This document shows positions 1 to 7,525 of a stretch of 10,282 bases of DNA, piece after piece (the stretch's first letter is position 1; each line of letters begins with the position of its first letter). The notes beneath the pieces were generated by a model that had not been told where the DNA came from, did no database searches, and was given only the letters and a program-made list of their open reading frames with translations. The DNA is from an uncultured Prevotellaceae bacterium (GTDB taxonomy: Bacteria; Bacteroidota; Bacteroidia; Bacteroidales; Bacteroidaceae). The position numbers were made by a program, and so were the translations under genes. The stretch spans positions 1-10,282 of the forward strand of contig CABSGW010000074.1 in the NCBI GenBank assembly GCA_902477365.1, written 5' to 3'.

Positions 1-122
1 GAGAAAGAGAAGAGCAAAAGAAACAATAGGAACACCGCAGAGCAACAAAAAAACGGACTGAAAGAGCCGGTAAACCGAATCCCTTATCGGGCAAACCGCC
101 CTAAACGGACACGCCTGATACG

Positions 123-172
123 AAAAACGTCCTGGGTAGCTCATCAAAAAAAAGATGCCCAGGACGTTTTTT
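123..172. terminator. Bidirectional rho-independent terminator
   Basis: A perfect 14-bp inverted repeat has arms at 123-136 and 158-171 (AAAAACGTCCTGGG and its complement). An inner 4-bp stem (142-145 with 154-157) closes an A8 loop, and a 5-nt bulge at 137-141 separates the two stems. The plus-strand transcript ends in six U and the minus-strand transcript in five U, so it can stop transcription from both sides. It lies about 215 bases beyond the pflA stop and probably ends the pfl operon as well as a plus-strand gene outside the window. Confidence 0.8.
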
Positions 173-236
173 GAAATAGTAAAAGAAAAATAGTGAAGAA
201 GAAGGCACGATGCCACTGGAATTATTAAACCGAACT

Positions 237-335
237 TTACACCTTAACCATGTGCTCCGCAATTCTTTTGTTGTCTTTTACATCTTGTCCATCATAGTTA
301 GAGCCTATTATTGCAACATTGTAAAAATATAAAGC
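237..335 (-). pseudogene. Possible remnant of an unidentified gene (C-terminal end)
   Basis: Read on the minus strand, this stretch is open for 32 codons to a TAA at 237-239. It gives a protein-like sequence containing AIIGSNYDGQDVKDNKRIAE. The frame has an in-frame stop just upstream (336-338), and the only ATG lies five codons before the end, so it cannot be a normal gene as it stands. The composition, a hydrophobic beta-like start followed by an amphipathic helix, resembles the end of a real protein, so a decayed or truncated gene is plausible. I do not recognise the family. Chance is also possible at this length. Confidence 0.2.
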
Positions 336-387
336 CTATTTAAAAAGAGCCTGCAAATCATCCGGAAATATAAGACCCGATCTGAAT

Positions 388-1149
388 TTAATTGGTAATG
401 ACAAGTGGGAAGTACTCTTTCAACAAAGCGGCGGCTCTATCCAGCTGTTCAGGAGTATTCTCTTTTACATCCTTCAATTTATACTCCCACCCCATCGCTT
501 CATATTTATGTACACCTAAACGATGATAGGGTAAAAGTTCTACACGCTCTATCTGACTATATGCTCCAAGTTTTTCTCCCAACAGACGGATATCCTCTTC
601 GAAATCGCTGATACCGGGTACTAATACATACCGCAACCAGAACGGATGTTGATTGGCCTCCAACCAAGCAGCTGTCTTTAGTGTCTGCTCATTGCTGCGA
701 GCCGTCAACGACTGGTGGCGTTCAGGATTACATTGTTTCACATCGAGCAAAACCAAATCGACCAAGCCAAGCAGTTCTTCGACCGATTCGTTCCACAACC
801 CGCCGTTACTATCCAGACAAACATGGATACCGGCCTCCTTAAGCCGACGCACCAACGGAACTAACGCCCGAGCCTGAAAGGTGGGCTCTCCTCCCGAAAA
901 AGTGACGCCGCCTCTTTTTCCGAAAAAAGGTTTCATGGAAAGGGCTTGTTCATAAATATAGTCCGGTGAAGTAACCTTACCTCCAACGGCGTCAATGGTA
1001 TCGGGATTCGCGCAATACAGACAACGGAAATTACACCCTTGTAAAAAAACGACGAAACGCAATCCCGGTCCGTCGAACGTTCCCATAGACTCATAAGAAT
1101 GTACTTTCAGTTCGGGGACGGACTGTATGTCTTTTATCATATCATTCAT
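388..1149 (-). CDS. pflA: Pyruvate formate-lyase activating enzyme (radical SAM)
   Basis: This radical S-adenosylmethionine enzyme uses a [4Fe-4S] cluster and SAM to abstract a hydrogen from the key glycine of PflB, creating the glycyl radical in the cytoplasm under anoxic conditions. From the ATG at 1149 it has 253 residues, close to the usual size of about 245. The cluster motif CNFRCLYC gives Cys39, Cys43 and Cys46. The N-terminal activase signature (SYESMGTFDGPG) precedes it, and the SAM-binding GGEP motif is at residues 86-89. An upstream TTG at 1191 would add 14 residues, but that extension runs through the hairpin at 1179-1206 and looks non-coding. ATG 1140 is another possible start. 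The gene lies 103 bp downstream of pflB on the same strand, the usual pairing. All motifs are intact. Confidence 0.96.
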   Translation of the reverse strand: MNDMIKDIQSVPELKVHSYESMGTFDGPGLRFVVFLQGCNFRCLYCANPDTIDAVGGKVTSPDYIYEQALSMKPFFGKRGGVTFSGGEPTFQARALVPLVRRLKEAGIHVCLDSNGGLWNESVEELLGLVDLVLLDVKQCNPERHQSLTARSNEQTLKTAAWLEANQHPFWLRYVLVPGISDFEEDIRLLGEKLGAYSQIERVELLPYHRLGVHKYEAMGWEYKLKDVKENTPEQLDRAAALLKEYFPLVITN

Positions 1150-1178
1150 AAAAACGTCTTTTAAAGTAACACAAAGAA

Positions 1179-1206
1179 GGGTGCGAAGCAAAACGCCCTC
1201 GCACCC
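1179..1206 (-). terminator. Hairpin between pflB and pflA, possible partial terminator
   Basis: On the minus strand an 8-bp perfect stem (GGGTGCGA with TCGCACCC) can extend to 10 bp with one G-U pair, around an 8-nt loop. It is followed by TTCTTTGT. It starts 46 bases after the pflB stop and ends about 30 bases before the pflA ATG. The U tract is interrupted, so leaky termination or 3'-end protection of the pflB message is more likely than a full stop. Either would give more PflB than PflA, which fits their roles as substrate enzyme and catalytic activator. That functional reading is inference. Confidence 0.55.
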
Positions 1207-1252
1207 CCTCTTTACAGATTATTCTTGATTATTCGGATTCAAAATATCCCAA

Positions 1253-3481
1253 TTACATTCTCTCGTGGAAAGAACGTGAAATCACCTCTAATTGATGCTC
1301 GCGGCTCAACTTGATAAAGTTCACGGCATAACCGGACACCCGAATGGTCAGCTGCGGATACTTTTCGGGATGCTCCATTGCGTCCTCCAACATTTCACGA
1401 TTCAATACGTTCACGTTAAGATGATGCGCACCTTTCGTGAAATATCCGTCCATCATCGTCACCAAGTTTTCAACACGCTCTTCAGCCGTAGGGCCAAGTG
1501 ACTTCGGTACGATGGAGAATGTATTAGAGATACCGTCTTGTGAATCACGGTAACGCAATTTTGCCACTGAGCTCAACGATGCGATAGCACCGTTTTTATC
1601 ACGTCCGTGCATGGGGTTTGCACCCGGAGCAAAAGCAACACCTTTGGCGCGGCCGTCGGGAGTTGCACCCGTTTTCTTACCATACATCACGTTCGAAGTA
1701 ATGGTGAGCAACGACAACGTAGGACGTGCGTTTTTGTACACCGGCAGTTTTTTCAGCTCTTCGCTGAAGTAATATACCAGGTCTACACCCAAGTGGTCAA
1801 CCCGGTCATCGTTGTTACCGAAACAGGGGAACTCACCTTGAATATCGAAACTTTCGGTCAATCCTATCTCGTTACGACGGGCTGTCACCTTACCATATTT
1901 AATAGCCGACAAAGAGTCGATGGCAATAGAAAGTCCGGCAACACCATAAGCCAGGTTAATACGAGGATCGGTATCGACAAATGCCATCTGTGCCTTTTCG
2001 TAGTAATATTTATCGTGCATGTAATGAATAATATTCATGGCTTCGTTGTACACGCGAGCCACTTCGGTAAGCACCTTCTTATAATTATTCATTACCTCTT
2101 CGAACTTCAACACTTCGCCCGTCAATACAGGAATACCTTTTACCATTACCGTACCGGTATTCTCGCAACGGCCACCATTGATAGCCAACAACAGCGCTTT
2201 AGCCAAGTTGGCACGTGCACCGAAGAACTGGATCTGCTTGCCAATGGCCTGATAAGACACGCAACATGCAATTCCGTAATCGTCGCAACTACGCACCTCG
2301 CGCATCAGGTCATCATTCTCGTACTGGATAGAACTGGTATCAACCGACACCTTTGCACAGAAAGCCTTGAAACCTTCGGGCAGGTCCGGACTCCACAGCA
2401 CGGTCATGTTAGGCTCGGGCGAAGGACCAAGGTTGTACAACGTTTGCAAAAAGCGGAAAGAGGTTTTCGTTACCTTGGTACGTCCGTCGTTGAAGCGACC
2501 GCCAATGGCTTCGGTTACCCAAGTAGGATCACCTGCAAAAATCTCATTGTAAGCGTTCATACGCAGATGGCGTACCATACGCAATTTGATAACGAACTGG
2601 TCGATCAACTCCTGTGCAGCAACCTCGTCAATGTTACCGTGTGCCAAATCGTATTCAATATAGATGTCGAGGAAAGAAGAGACATTACCCAATGACATAG
2701 CCGCTCCATCCTGCTCCTTCACCGCTGCCAGATAGGCCATATATACCCACTGTACCGCCTCTTGTGCCGTGCAGGCAGGACGACTCAAATCCAATCCGTA
2801 ATACTCGCCCATCACCTTGATTTCCTTCAACGCTCTGATTTGCTCAGCCACTTCCTCACGCAGACGGATACGTGCATCACTCATCGGACCTGTCAGGTTA
2901 TGTAAGTCTTCCATTTTAGCCTCAACCAAACGGTCGATACCGTACAAGGCCAAACGGCGGTAGTCACCAATTATACGACCACGGGCATAGTTATCGGGCA
3001 ATCCGGTCAAGAAGCCCAAAGAACGGAACAAACGAATCTCATCGGTATAAGCATCGAACACACCGTCATTGTGTGTTTTACGATAATGCGTAAAAATATC
3101 TTTTACACGGTCGTCCACTTCGATGCCGTTTTCACGACACGCTTTCTCCACCACCTTGATACCACCATAGGGTTTGATGGCACGACGCAGCAATTCATCG
3201 GTCTGTAAACCAACGATCACTTCATTCTCTTTATCTATGTATCCTGCCTTGTGCGAGGAGATTGTTGATACCGTCACATTGTCGAGCGAGCGCACACCAT
3301 TGTTGTTGCGTTCCTCTTCCAGTGCTTTCAGACAAGCATCCCAAACTTTTTTTGTACGTTCGGTCGGGCCTTGCAAAAAGGCAGCGTCACCTACATACGG
3401 GGCGATGTTTTTACTTACAAAGTCAGAGACATTGACTTCCTTCGTCCATTGCCCTTGAATAAAATTTTGGTGCATTTCCAT
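1253..3481 (-). CDS. pflB: Formate C-acetyltransferase (pyruvate formate-lyase)
   Basis: This glycyl radical enzyme converts pyruvate and coenzyme A to acetyl-CoA and formate in the cytoplasm during anaerobic sugar fermentation. At 742 residues it is close to the E. coli enzyme (760). The catalytic cysteine pair is at Cys406-Cys407 in DDYGIACCVSYQ. The glycyl radical site is Gly717 in RVSGYAVNF, near the C-terminus as expected. The conserved blocks between them (for example GARANLAKALLLAINGG and FSIVPKSLG) are full and uninterrupted, and no frameshift is seen. The ATG at 3481 sits about 46 bases downstream of a good Bacteroides-type promoter, which supports this start; a second ATG two codons later is an alternative. 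PflA, its activator, follows on the same strand. The glycyl radical makes the active enzyme oxygen sensitive. The two-Cys motif and match to PflB distinguish it from glycerol dehydratase or choline lyase relatives. Confidence 0.97.
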   Translation of the reverse strand: MEMHQNFIQGQWTKEVNVSDFVSKNIAPYVGDAAFLQGPTERTKKVWDACLKALEEERNNNGVRSLDNVTVSTISSHKAGYIDKENEVIVGLQTDELLRRAIKPYGGIKVVEKACRENGIEVDDRVKDIFTHYRKTHNDGVFDAYTDEIRLFRSLGFLTGLPDNYARGRIIGDYRRLALYGIDRLVEAKMEDLHNLTGPMSDARIRLREEVAEQIRALKEIKVMGEYYGLDLSRPACTAQEAVQWVYMAYLAAVKEQDGAAMSLGNVSSFLDIYIEYDLAHGNIDEVAAQELIDQFVIKLRMVRHLRMNAYNEIFAGDPTWVTEAIGGRFNDGRTKVTKTSFRFLQTLYNLGPSPEPNMTVLWSPDLPEGFKAFCAKVSVDTSSIQYENDDLMREVRSCDDYGIACCVSYQAIGKQIQFFGARANLAKALLLAINGGRCENTGTVMVKGIPVLTGEVLKFEEVMNNYKKVLTEVARVYNEAMNIIHYMHDKYYYEKAQMAFVDTDPRINLAYGVAGLSIAIDSLSAIKYGKVTARRNEIGLTESFDIQGEFPCFGNNDDRVDHLGVDLVYYFSEELKKLPVYKNARPTLSLLTITSNVMYGKKTGATPDGRAKGVAFAPGANPMHGRDKNGAIASLSSVAKLRYRDSQDGISNTFSIVPKSLGPTAEERVENLVTMMDGYFTKGAHHLNVNVLNREMLEDAMEHPEKYPQLTIRVSGYAVNFIKLSREHQLEVISRSFHERM

Positions 3482-3526
3482 ATTCTAATTGTGTTAGGTT
3501 TTTTGTTAAACACTCATATTCGAGTG

Positions 3527-3556
3527 CAAAGATACAACTTTTTCTGCACATATCAA
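3527..3556 (-). promoter_or_regulatory. Bacteroides-type promoter of pflB
   Basis: On the minus strand, TATCTTTG (3534 to 3527) matches the Bacteroides -7 consensus TAnnTTTG exactly. TTGA (3556 to 3553), 18 bases upstream, fits the -33 TTTG element with one mismatch. Transcription should start near 3520, leaving a leader of about 40 bases before the pflB ATG. No other strong match is seen between the S41 gene and pflB. Confidence 0.75.
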
Positions 3557-3573
3557 CCCCGTTCTGCGCAATT

Positions 3574-3588
3574 TTGTAATAAGTACAA
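3574..3588. promoter_or_regulatory. Palindrome upstream of the pflB promoter, candidate regulator site
   Basis: TTGTA-N5-TACAA is a perfect 5-bp inverted repeat centred at 3581, about 61 bases upstream of the predicted pflB start. That position is typical of activator sites of the CRP/FNR family. The sequence is not a good match to the E. coli FNR or CRP consensus and is only loosely similar to the ends of Rex sites (TTGTG...CACAA), so the regulator is unknown. Confidence 0.35.
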
Positions 3589-3635
3589 TCAAATACCCAG
3601 AACAAGGTATGGCTATACCTATTATATATAAGCAA

Positions 3636-3669
3636 CCGAGCCGAGACAGTAAGCCTATCCCGACTCGGC
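3636..3669 (-). terminator. Strand-specific terminator hairpin after the S41 gene
   Basis: In the minus-strand RNA, 3668-3655 pairs with 3649-3636 over 14 bp (CCGAGUCGGGAUAG with CUGUCUCGGCUCGG) around a 5-nt loop. A further G-U pair extends it to 15 bp. Several of the pairs are G-U, and these would be A-C mismatches in a plus-strand RNA, so the structure is built for minus-strand transcripts. It lies about 75 bases beyond the S41 stop and is followed by a U/A-rich tail (UUGCUUAUAUAUAAU), which is weaker than a classic U run. It most likely ends the padR-PspC-S41 operon before the pflB promoter. Confidence 0.6.
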
Positions 3670-3743
3670 ATCTCATGAAAAACAGTAAATATTCAATGAG
3701 TAAAACCAAACATTAATAAGAGAAACGAGATATCAGCCTGTAT

Positions 3744-5369
3744 CTACCTTTTTCCATCCATCCGTTTTTTTACAAATTCAAGTGCTTGAGCTTGAGGAAC
3801 AGTGTAATCGGGCATCGTTCCGTGTATTTCTTGTTCATCAGCCCCATAATGCCAGAACCGTTTGTAAGAGATACTGGTACTGAGTCCGGAAATAGGAAGC
3901 CGGTATGTCAGGAAATCGCCAAAGGAGACATTCATACCACCCGTTTCCTCGCCAACAACCGTTCCCATATTGAACTGTTTAAAGGCCCAAGAGAATGAAG
4001 CAGCGGAGGAAAATGTCTTGTGGCTGATGAGTAAGGTTGTTTTTCCGTTAAACCGACGACTGGCATCAAGGGGTTGCACCATTATTGCAGGTTCGTCGTT
4101 ATAATAGATTCCTGCGTTTACATTTTGACGGATCATACGTTGAATTGTAGGGGTTATGCGACAGTACGAACGCCCAAATTGCTTGAAAGGAACAGCCGCA
4201 ATGCGTTTAAGCAGCTCATCACCTACACGTGAATCTCCACCGCCATTGTTGCGGATGTCTATAATAAGATGCTTCACTTTGCGCTGGTTCAGGTCTTTTA
4301 CCATCGCATCAGCAAAGGCAGCCATCTCTTTGGCACCAGTGCAATATTTAAAGGTAAGGACAGCATATTCTCCATCGTTGCATATCTCATAATAATATGG
4401 ACGATTGTCGTGTGCAGGCGTCTGTTTCCGGGAAGGATGGATTGACGCTTTTATCTCGGCCAACGTCATTGCGGGAACCGTCGCACGTTTGATTTTTCCA
4501 CCGGCCCAAAATTCCACCTCGTAACTTTCGGCAGCATAACGCAGCTGGAACAAAGCCGGAAACAATTCGTTCACCCGATACAGTTTAAAGAAAGGCCGCT
4601 CCCCGCTTGTATACTTTGTCATCCATTCCACCATGTCACGCATCTCAACGCCATTGATACTTTTTATCACCACCGAATCTGGAATCTCGGGACAAGCACT
4701 CTTGAGTATCAGTGCCGTCGAATCATTATCGTCTATTTTCAGTATAAAAGGCTCACGCTTTAAATCTGCTGTAAAAACATCGTTAAAGGGATATCTCATG
4801 ATCGTGTGTCCGTCTCCAAGCATGGTTACCAGCGGAGCTACACGTTCATAGAGTGCCAGCCGTGATAAAGAATCCGGTAATGCAGATTTCACTTCGTTCA
4901 CGGCGTGCATAAATTCACCCATACCACATTGTGCGTACATGTTAGGATGTATTTCGCTAAGGTTGTAAACCAATGCGTCAATATCAAAGGAGGCTTGTTT
5001 ACGTGACATTTTTCCGGTAGCCGACAAGCCCAGCAATTCTTCCGGCGGGTTTTGCAGCGGATTGTCTGAAACCCATTCCACCCGCGTAAAAGCCGAATCG
5101 CTTCCGTTTATCAAAATAACGAAATCAAACGTCCCGCCCTTCTCCAACTTGAACGACAGCATGTCTATCGCACTACGAAATACGATGTTCTTTGCACTTG
5201 TCTTCTTCACATCGGGACGAAGTTTCGAATTCACAAACCACGGTTGCTCAAAACCATCCTCCGATAGGCCGACCGGACTGTTCTCGGCCTTCAATACAGG
5301 CAAGTTTGTTTGAGCTATAACCGGTAAGGTCACGAGCACAACAACAAGGAAAAGAAGTATCTTCTTCAT
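3744..5369 (-). CDS. Exported S41 family serine peptidase
   Basis: This 541-residue protein begins with a lysine pair and a hydrophobic stretch ending VIAQ (residues 1-20), a standard signal peptide, so it should act in the periplasm or at the cell surface. Residues about 30-120 form an N-terminal region of unknown role. From about 125 on it follows the S41 (tail-specific or tricorn-like protease) pattern: a GDGHT motif at 185-189, LIIDIRNNGGG at 368-378, the nucleophile motif TFSSAAS at 452-458 (likely Ser455, possibly Ser454), and GEETGG at 473-478. No clear PDZ domain is seen. It is the last gene of the padR operon, 16 bases after the PspC gene, and is followed by a terminator hairpin. Its substrate is unknown. 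The conserved motifs argue that it is an active peptidase rather than a degenerate relative, though the remaining charge-relay residues were not placed. Confidence 0.9.
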   Translation of the reverse strand: MKKILLFLVVVLVTLPVIAQTNLPVLKAENSPVGLSEDGFEQPWFVNSKLRPDVKKTSAKNIVFRSAIDMLSFKLEKGGTFDFVILINGSDSAFTRVEWVSDNPLQNPPEELLGLSATGKMSRKQASFDIDALVYNLSEIHPNMYAQCGMGEFMHAVNEVKSALPDSLSRLALYERVAPLVTMLGDGHTIMRYPFNDVFTADLKREPFILKIDDNDSTALILKSACPEIPDSVVIKSINGVEMRDMVEWMTKYTSGERPFFKLYRVNELFPALFQLRYAAESYEVEFWAGGKIKRATVPAMTLAEIKASIHPSRKQTPAHDNRPYYYEICNDGEYAVLTFKYCTGAKEMAAFADAMVKDLNQRKVKHLIIDIRNNGGGDSRVGDELLKRIAAVPFKQFGRSYCRITPTIQRMIRQNVNAGIYYNDEPAIMVQPLDASRRFNGKTTLLISHKTFSSAASFSWAFKQFNMGTVVGEETGGMNVSFGDFLTYRLPISGLSTSISYKRFWHYGADEQEIHGTMPDYTVPQAQALEFVKKRMDGKR

Positions 5370-5385
5370 AGGTGCGATTGTTTCA

Positions 5386-7089
5386 TTATTTTTTCTTCAG
5401 ACTCACAGATTCCAAATCACCAATACGGGTGAGCACCACATCGGCTACAGAAAACCAGCGTCCCGTCCACGATTGCTGCGTAAACAATACATCATTGGAC
5501 ACTCCGTACTGCAAATGACCACCCGTATGCCGGATACTATCTACCACTACGTAATTCCAGCCCTCAAAGCGTTCGCGCATGGTATTCCAACAAGTGGTAT
5601 CGGTCACATGATGAAAGATGGGAAGTGCCTCTTGCTCACCGGGCGTCATTGCAGACAGATTACCACCGCGCCTGCCGTTTTGCGGGACCTCTTTCAACAT
5701 CAGCGACCGGCTTTCGGTATCGTAAGCATACAGGCAAGCTCCTGCTCCATCGGCTCCCAAAATGCCCTCCAACCGATAATAACCGGGAGTTTTCTCCACT
5801 TCACGTTGCAAACGACAACGCATACCGTTACGACCATTTTCATAACTGTCGCGTATATACAGATACGGTTTATGCTTACTCATATAATGACTATCATAGG
5901 ACAGTATGTCTTTCGAGCAATTATCAAACGTAATCACCTTCCATCCACCGCTTTGCAAATAATTCCATCCATCATTCATAATGTAGAAGCCATCGTGTGT
6001 ATTATCCTTCCGTCTCCGTATATCGTCCGCATGATCCAACTGCACCGCTAACAGAATAAACAATGTAACAGAAACAGCCACACTTATCAACCAGATTATC
6101 ACCAGCGTAAAACGAACACGCAACGACAACGGTTTAACAGCTCCCAACAAATGACCTACGCTGTGAAAGCAACCGTAAAGCAACAATCCTACACCTACAA
6201 TCAACGACACGATCAATACGGAAGATTTCCATACCACACCTGGCACAGAGCTTGCCGATTCAACAAAACCATGTTGCCAAAAGCCCATCTCCTGCATCGT
6301 CGAAAGGCCTTGTATTCCGCCATGTATCAAACCAATCAAACCAAACGCCAGACTAATCAACACCGCCACACCCATCAGGGCCACCATACAACCTGCAAGA
6401 ATCAACACTCCTTTGAAACACCACACCAACAAATTAATCAGTGTTGAAAAACAACCTCTTGCCTTACGCTGTACCGTAGGATTGGCAATATACTCTCCGG
6501 CTTTGTGCATACCATTCATGATCTCTTCGCTCAAATTCTCGGGAGTCACAATTTTTCCCTGCATACGTAAACGGTCTTCCGGAGTACGTGCCTGAGGCAA
6601 AAATGCCCACAACACCAGATAGGCAATAGCAAAGAAACCGGACGAAAAGACCGTCAGCAACACCATACCTATACGCCAGGGAAGCGGATCGGCCCCACCA
6701 AAATAGCAACTCAAGCCAGACATCACACCACCCAATAATACGTCATCCGATCCTCTGAACAATTTCCGTTTTTTTATTCCCATAGCTTCTGTTTCCGCAA
6801 CAGTCTCTTGGGATGCCTCAACCGATTCCTCCTCCAGATCCTCCGGATTACCGATACGCCGAATAATGTCTTCTACATGTTCAATGGTGACAGCCTCCAC
6901 ACCATTTGTCTTCATCTCATTGAAAAGCTCCGCAACCCGATGTTCAATGTCATCGGCTATCTCTTCACCACCTTCCTGCCGCATGAAGTAGCTACGCATG
7001 TTCTCTTCATACTTTTTCAGCAGTTCATAGGCATCCTCGTCTATACAATAAAGCGAACCAAAAAGGTTGATTGTAATATTTTTCTTCAT
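5386..7089 (-). CDS. PspC-domain multi-pass membrane protein
   Basis: A 567-residue membrane protein. Residues 1-85 form a helical soluble domain (starting MKKNITINLFGSLYCIDEDA) that includes EGGEEIADDIEHRVAELF and a RIGNPEDL motif, the usual N-terminal partner of PspC in Bacteroidota. A PspC domain spans about 107-168 (KLFRGSDDVLLGGVMSGL, then a membrane segment at 140-163). Further hydrophobic segments lie near 215-256, 287-308 and 325-350. Residues 351-567 form a soluble, aromatic- and glycine-rich tail, probably periplasmic, that I cannot assign. PspC domains are named after the phage-shock protein that senses or responds to membrane stress; a similar role here is inference. The gene is 21 bases after padR and 16 before the S41 gene, so the three are almost certainly one transcript. 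Confidence 0.88.
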   Translation of the reverse strand: MKKNITINLFGSLYCIDEDAYELLKKYEENMRSYFMRQEGGEEIADDIEHRVAELFNEMKTNGVEAVTIEHVEDIIRRIGNPEDLEEESVEASQETVAETEAMGIKKRKLFRGSDDVLLGGVMSGLSCYFGGADPLPWRIGMVLLTVFSSGFFAIAYLVLWAFLPQARTPEDRLRMQGKIVTPENLSEEIMNGMHKAGEYIANPTVQRKARGCFSTLINLLVWCFKGVLILAGCMVALMGVAVLISLAFGLIGLIHGGIQGLSTMQEMGFWQHGFVESASSVPGVVWKSSVLIVSLIVGVGLLLYGCFHSVGHLLGAVKPLSLRVRFTLVIIWLISVAVSVTLFILLAVQLDHADDIRRRKDNTHDGFYIMNDGWNYLQSGGWKVITFDNCSKDILSYDSHYMSKHKPYLYIRDSYENGRNGMRCRLQREVEKTPGYYRLEGILGADGAGACLYAYDTESRSLMLKEVPQNGRRGGNLSAMTPGEQEALPIFHHVTDTTCWNTMRERFEGWNYVVVDSIRHTGGHLQYGVSNDVLFTQQSWTGRWFSVADVVLTRIGDLESVSLKKK

Positions 7090-7110
7090 CTTATTCCGGT
7101 ATTAAAAGGG

Positions 7111-7473
7111 TTATTTTATTTCATTATTTAACGGTAACCTCAAAGGGCTTTCAGCCTTCAAGTAGCTCACGGTGCGGGACAATTCGTTCCAAGCACTGTC
7201 CAAACCACTCAAAAACTGTTCTCCCTCCAACGTCAAAGCATAATATTTGCGTGGCGGTCCCTGCGTCGACTCTCGCCACTCATAGCTGAGCAGTCCGTCT
7301 TTTTTCAGACGGGTTAACAAAGGATACAGCGTACCTTCCACTACAATCAGCTCAGCCTCTTTCAACCGAACAATGATATCCGTAGCATACGAAGGTTCCT
7401 TGCGAAGCAATAGCATCACGCAATACTCAAGCATCCCTTTTCGCATCTGCGATTTCGCGTTGTCTACATTCAT
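7111..7473 (-). CDS. PadR family transcriptional regulator
   Basis: A 120-residue winged-helix DNA-binding protein of the PadR family, usually dimeric repressors. The N-terminal helix-turn-helix runs over about residues 10-75. It contains the family hallmark VVEGTLYPLLTRLKKDGLL, followed by the wing (WRESTQGPPRKYYALT). The remaining residues form the short C-terminal dimer helix, as in the small subfamily 2 members. The ATG at 7473 gives the full domain and follows a leader with a promoter at 7526-7556. It heads an operon with the PspC-domain and S41 genes. PadR proteins commonly repress their own operons, and palindromes lie between the -33 and -7 boxes here, so autoregulation is likely but inferred. 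The inducing signal is unknown. Confidence 0.93.
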   Translation of the reverse strand: MNVDNAKSQMRKGMLEYCVMLLLRKEPSYATDIIVRLKEAELIVVEGTLYPLLTRLKKDGLLSYEWRESTQGPPRKYYALTLEGEQFLSGLDSAWNELSRTVSYLKAESPLRLPLNNEIK

Positions 7474-7490
7474 TTTATTTTACTCTTTAC

Positions 7491-7514
7491 GGGAGGCAAC
7501 GGCCGTTTGCTCCC
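7491..7514 (-). promoter_or_regulatory. 5' leader stem-loop of the padR operon
   Basis: A 24-base imperfect inverted repeat has GGGAG arms at both ends and ACGGCCGT at the centre. In the minus-strand RNA it forms a GC-rich stem with small bulges. It begins within about five bases of the predicted transcript start (near 7519) and ends about 17 bases before the padR ATG. It may stabilise the 5' end of the message or influence ribosome access. Confidence 0.5.
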
Positions 7515-7525
7515 TTTTAACAATG

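Larger units (their letters stand above)
1..387. other. Gene-poor left flank
   Basis: No complete gene is visible between the left edge and the pflA stop. The stretch holds the bidirectional hairpin terminator at 123-172 and a short minus-strand open stretch at 237-335 that may be a gene remnant. The first 60 to 120 bases are rich in A and G. Read on the plus strand they give short charged tails in all three frames, with stops at 27-29, 59-61 and 171-173. One of these could be the C-terminus of a convergent plus-strand gene ending before the terminator, but there is not enough sequence to choose a frame or name a family. Confidence 0.5.

Noticed and set aside
123..172. Attachment site or small RNA
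   Set aside because: The perfect stem with U runs on both strands is fully explained as a bidirectional terminator, and no integrase or other mobile gene is in the window.
1150..1191. Extended PflA start at TTG 1191
   Set aside because: The extra 14 residues run through the intergenic hairpin and do not resemble PflA N-termini; ATG 1149 gives the normal length.
1607..2695. A 362-codon open frame on the plus strand, opposite pflB
   Set aside because: It is fully antisense to a strongly conserved gene, shows no recognisable domain, and is explained by the codon usage of pflB on the other strand.
3423..3709. Two minus-strand open frames of 67 and 82 codons upstream of pflB
   Set aside because: They run across the terminator hairpin and the pflB promoter, one overlaps the start of pflB, and neither shows a domain.
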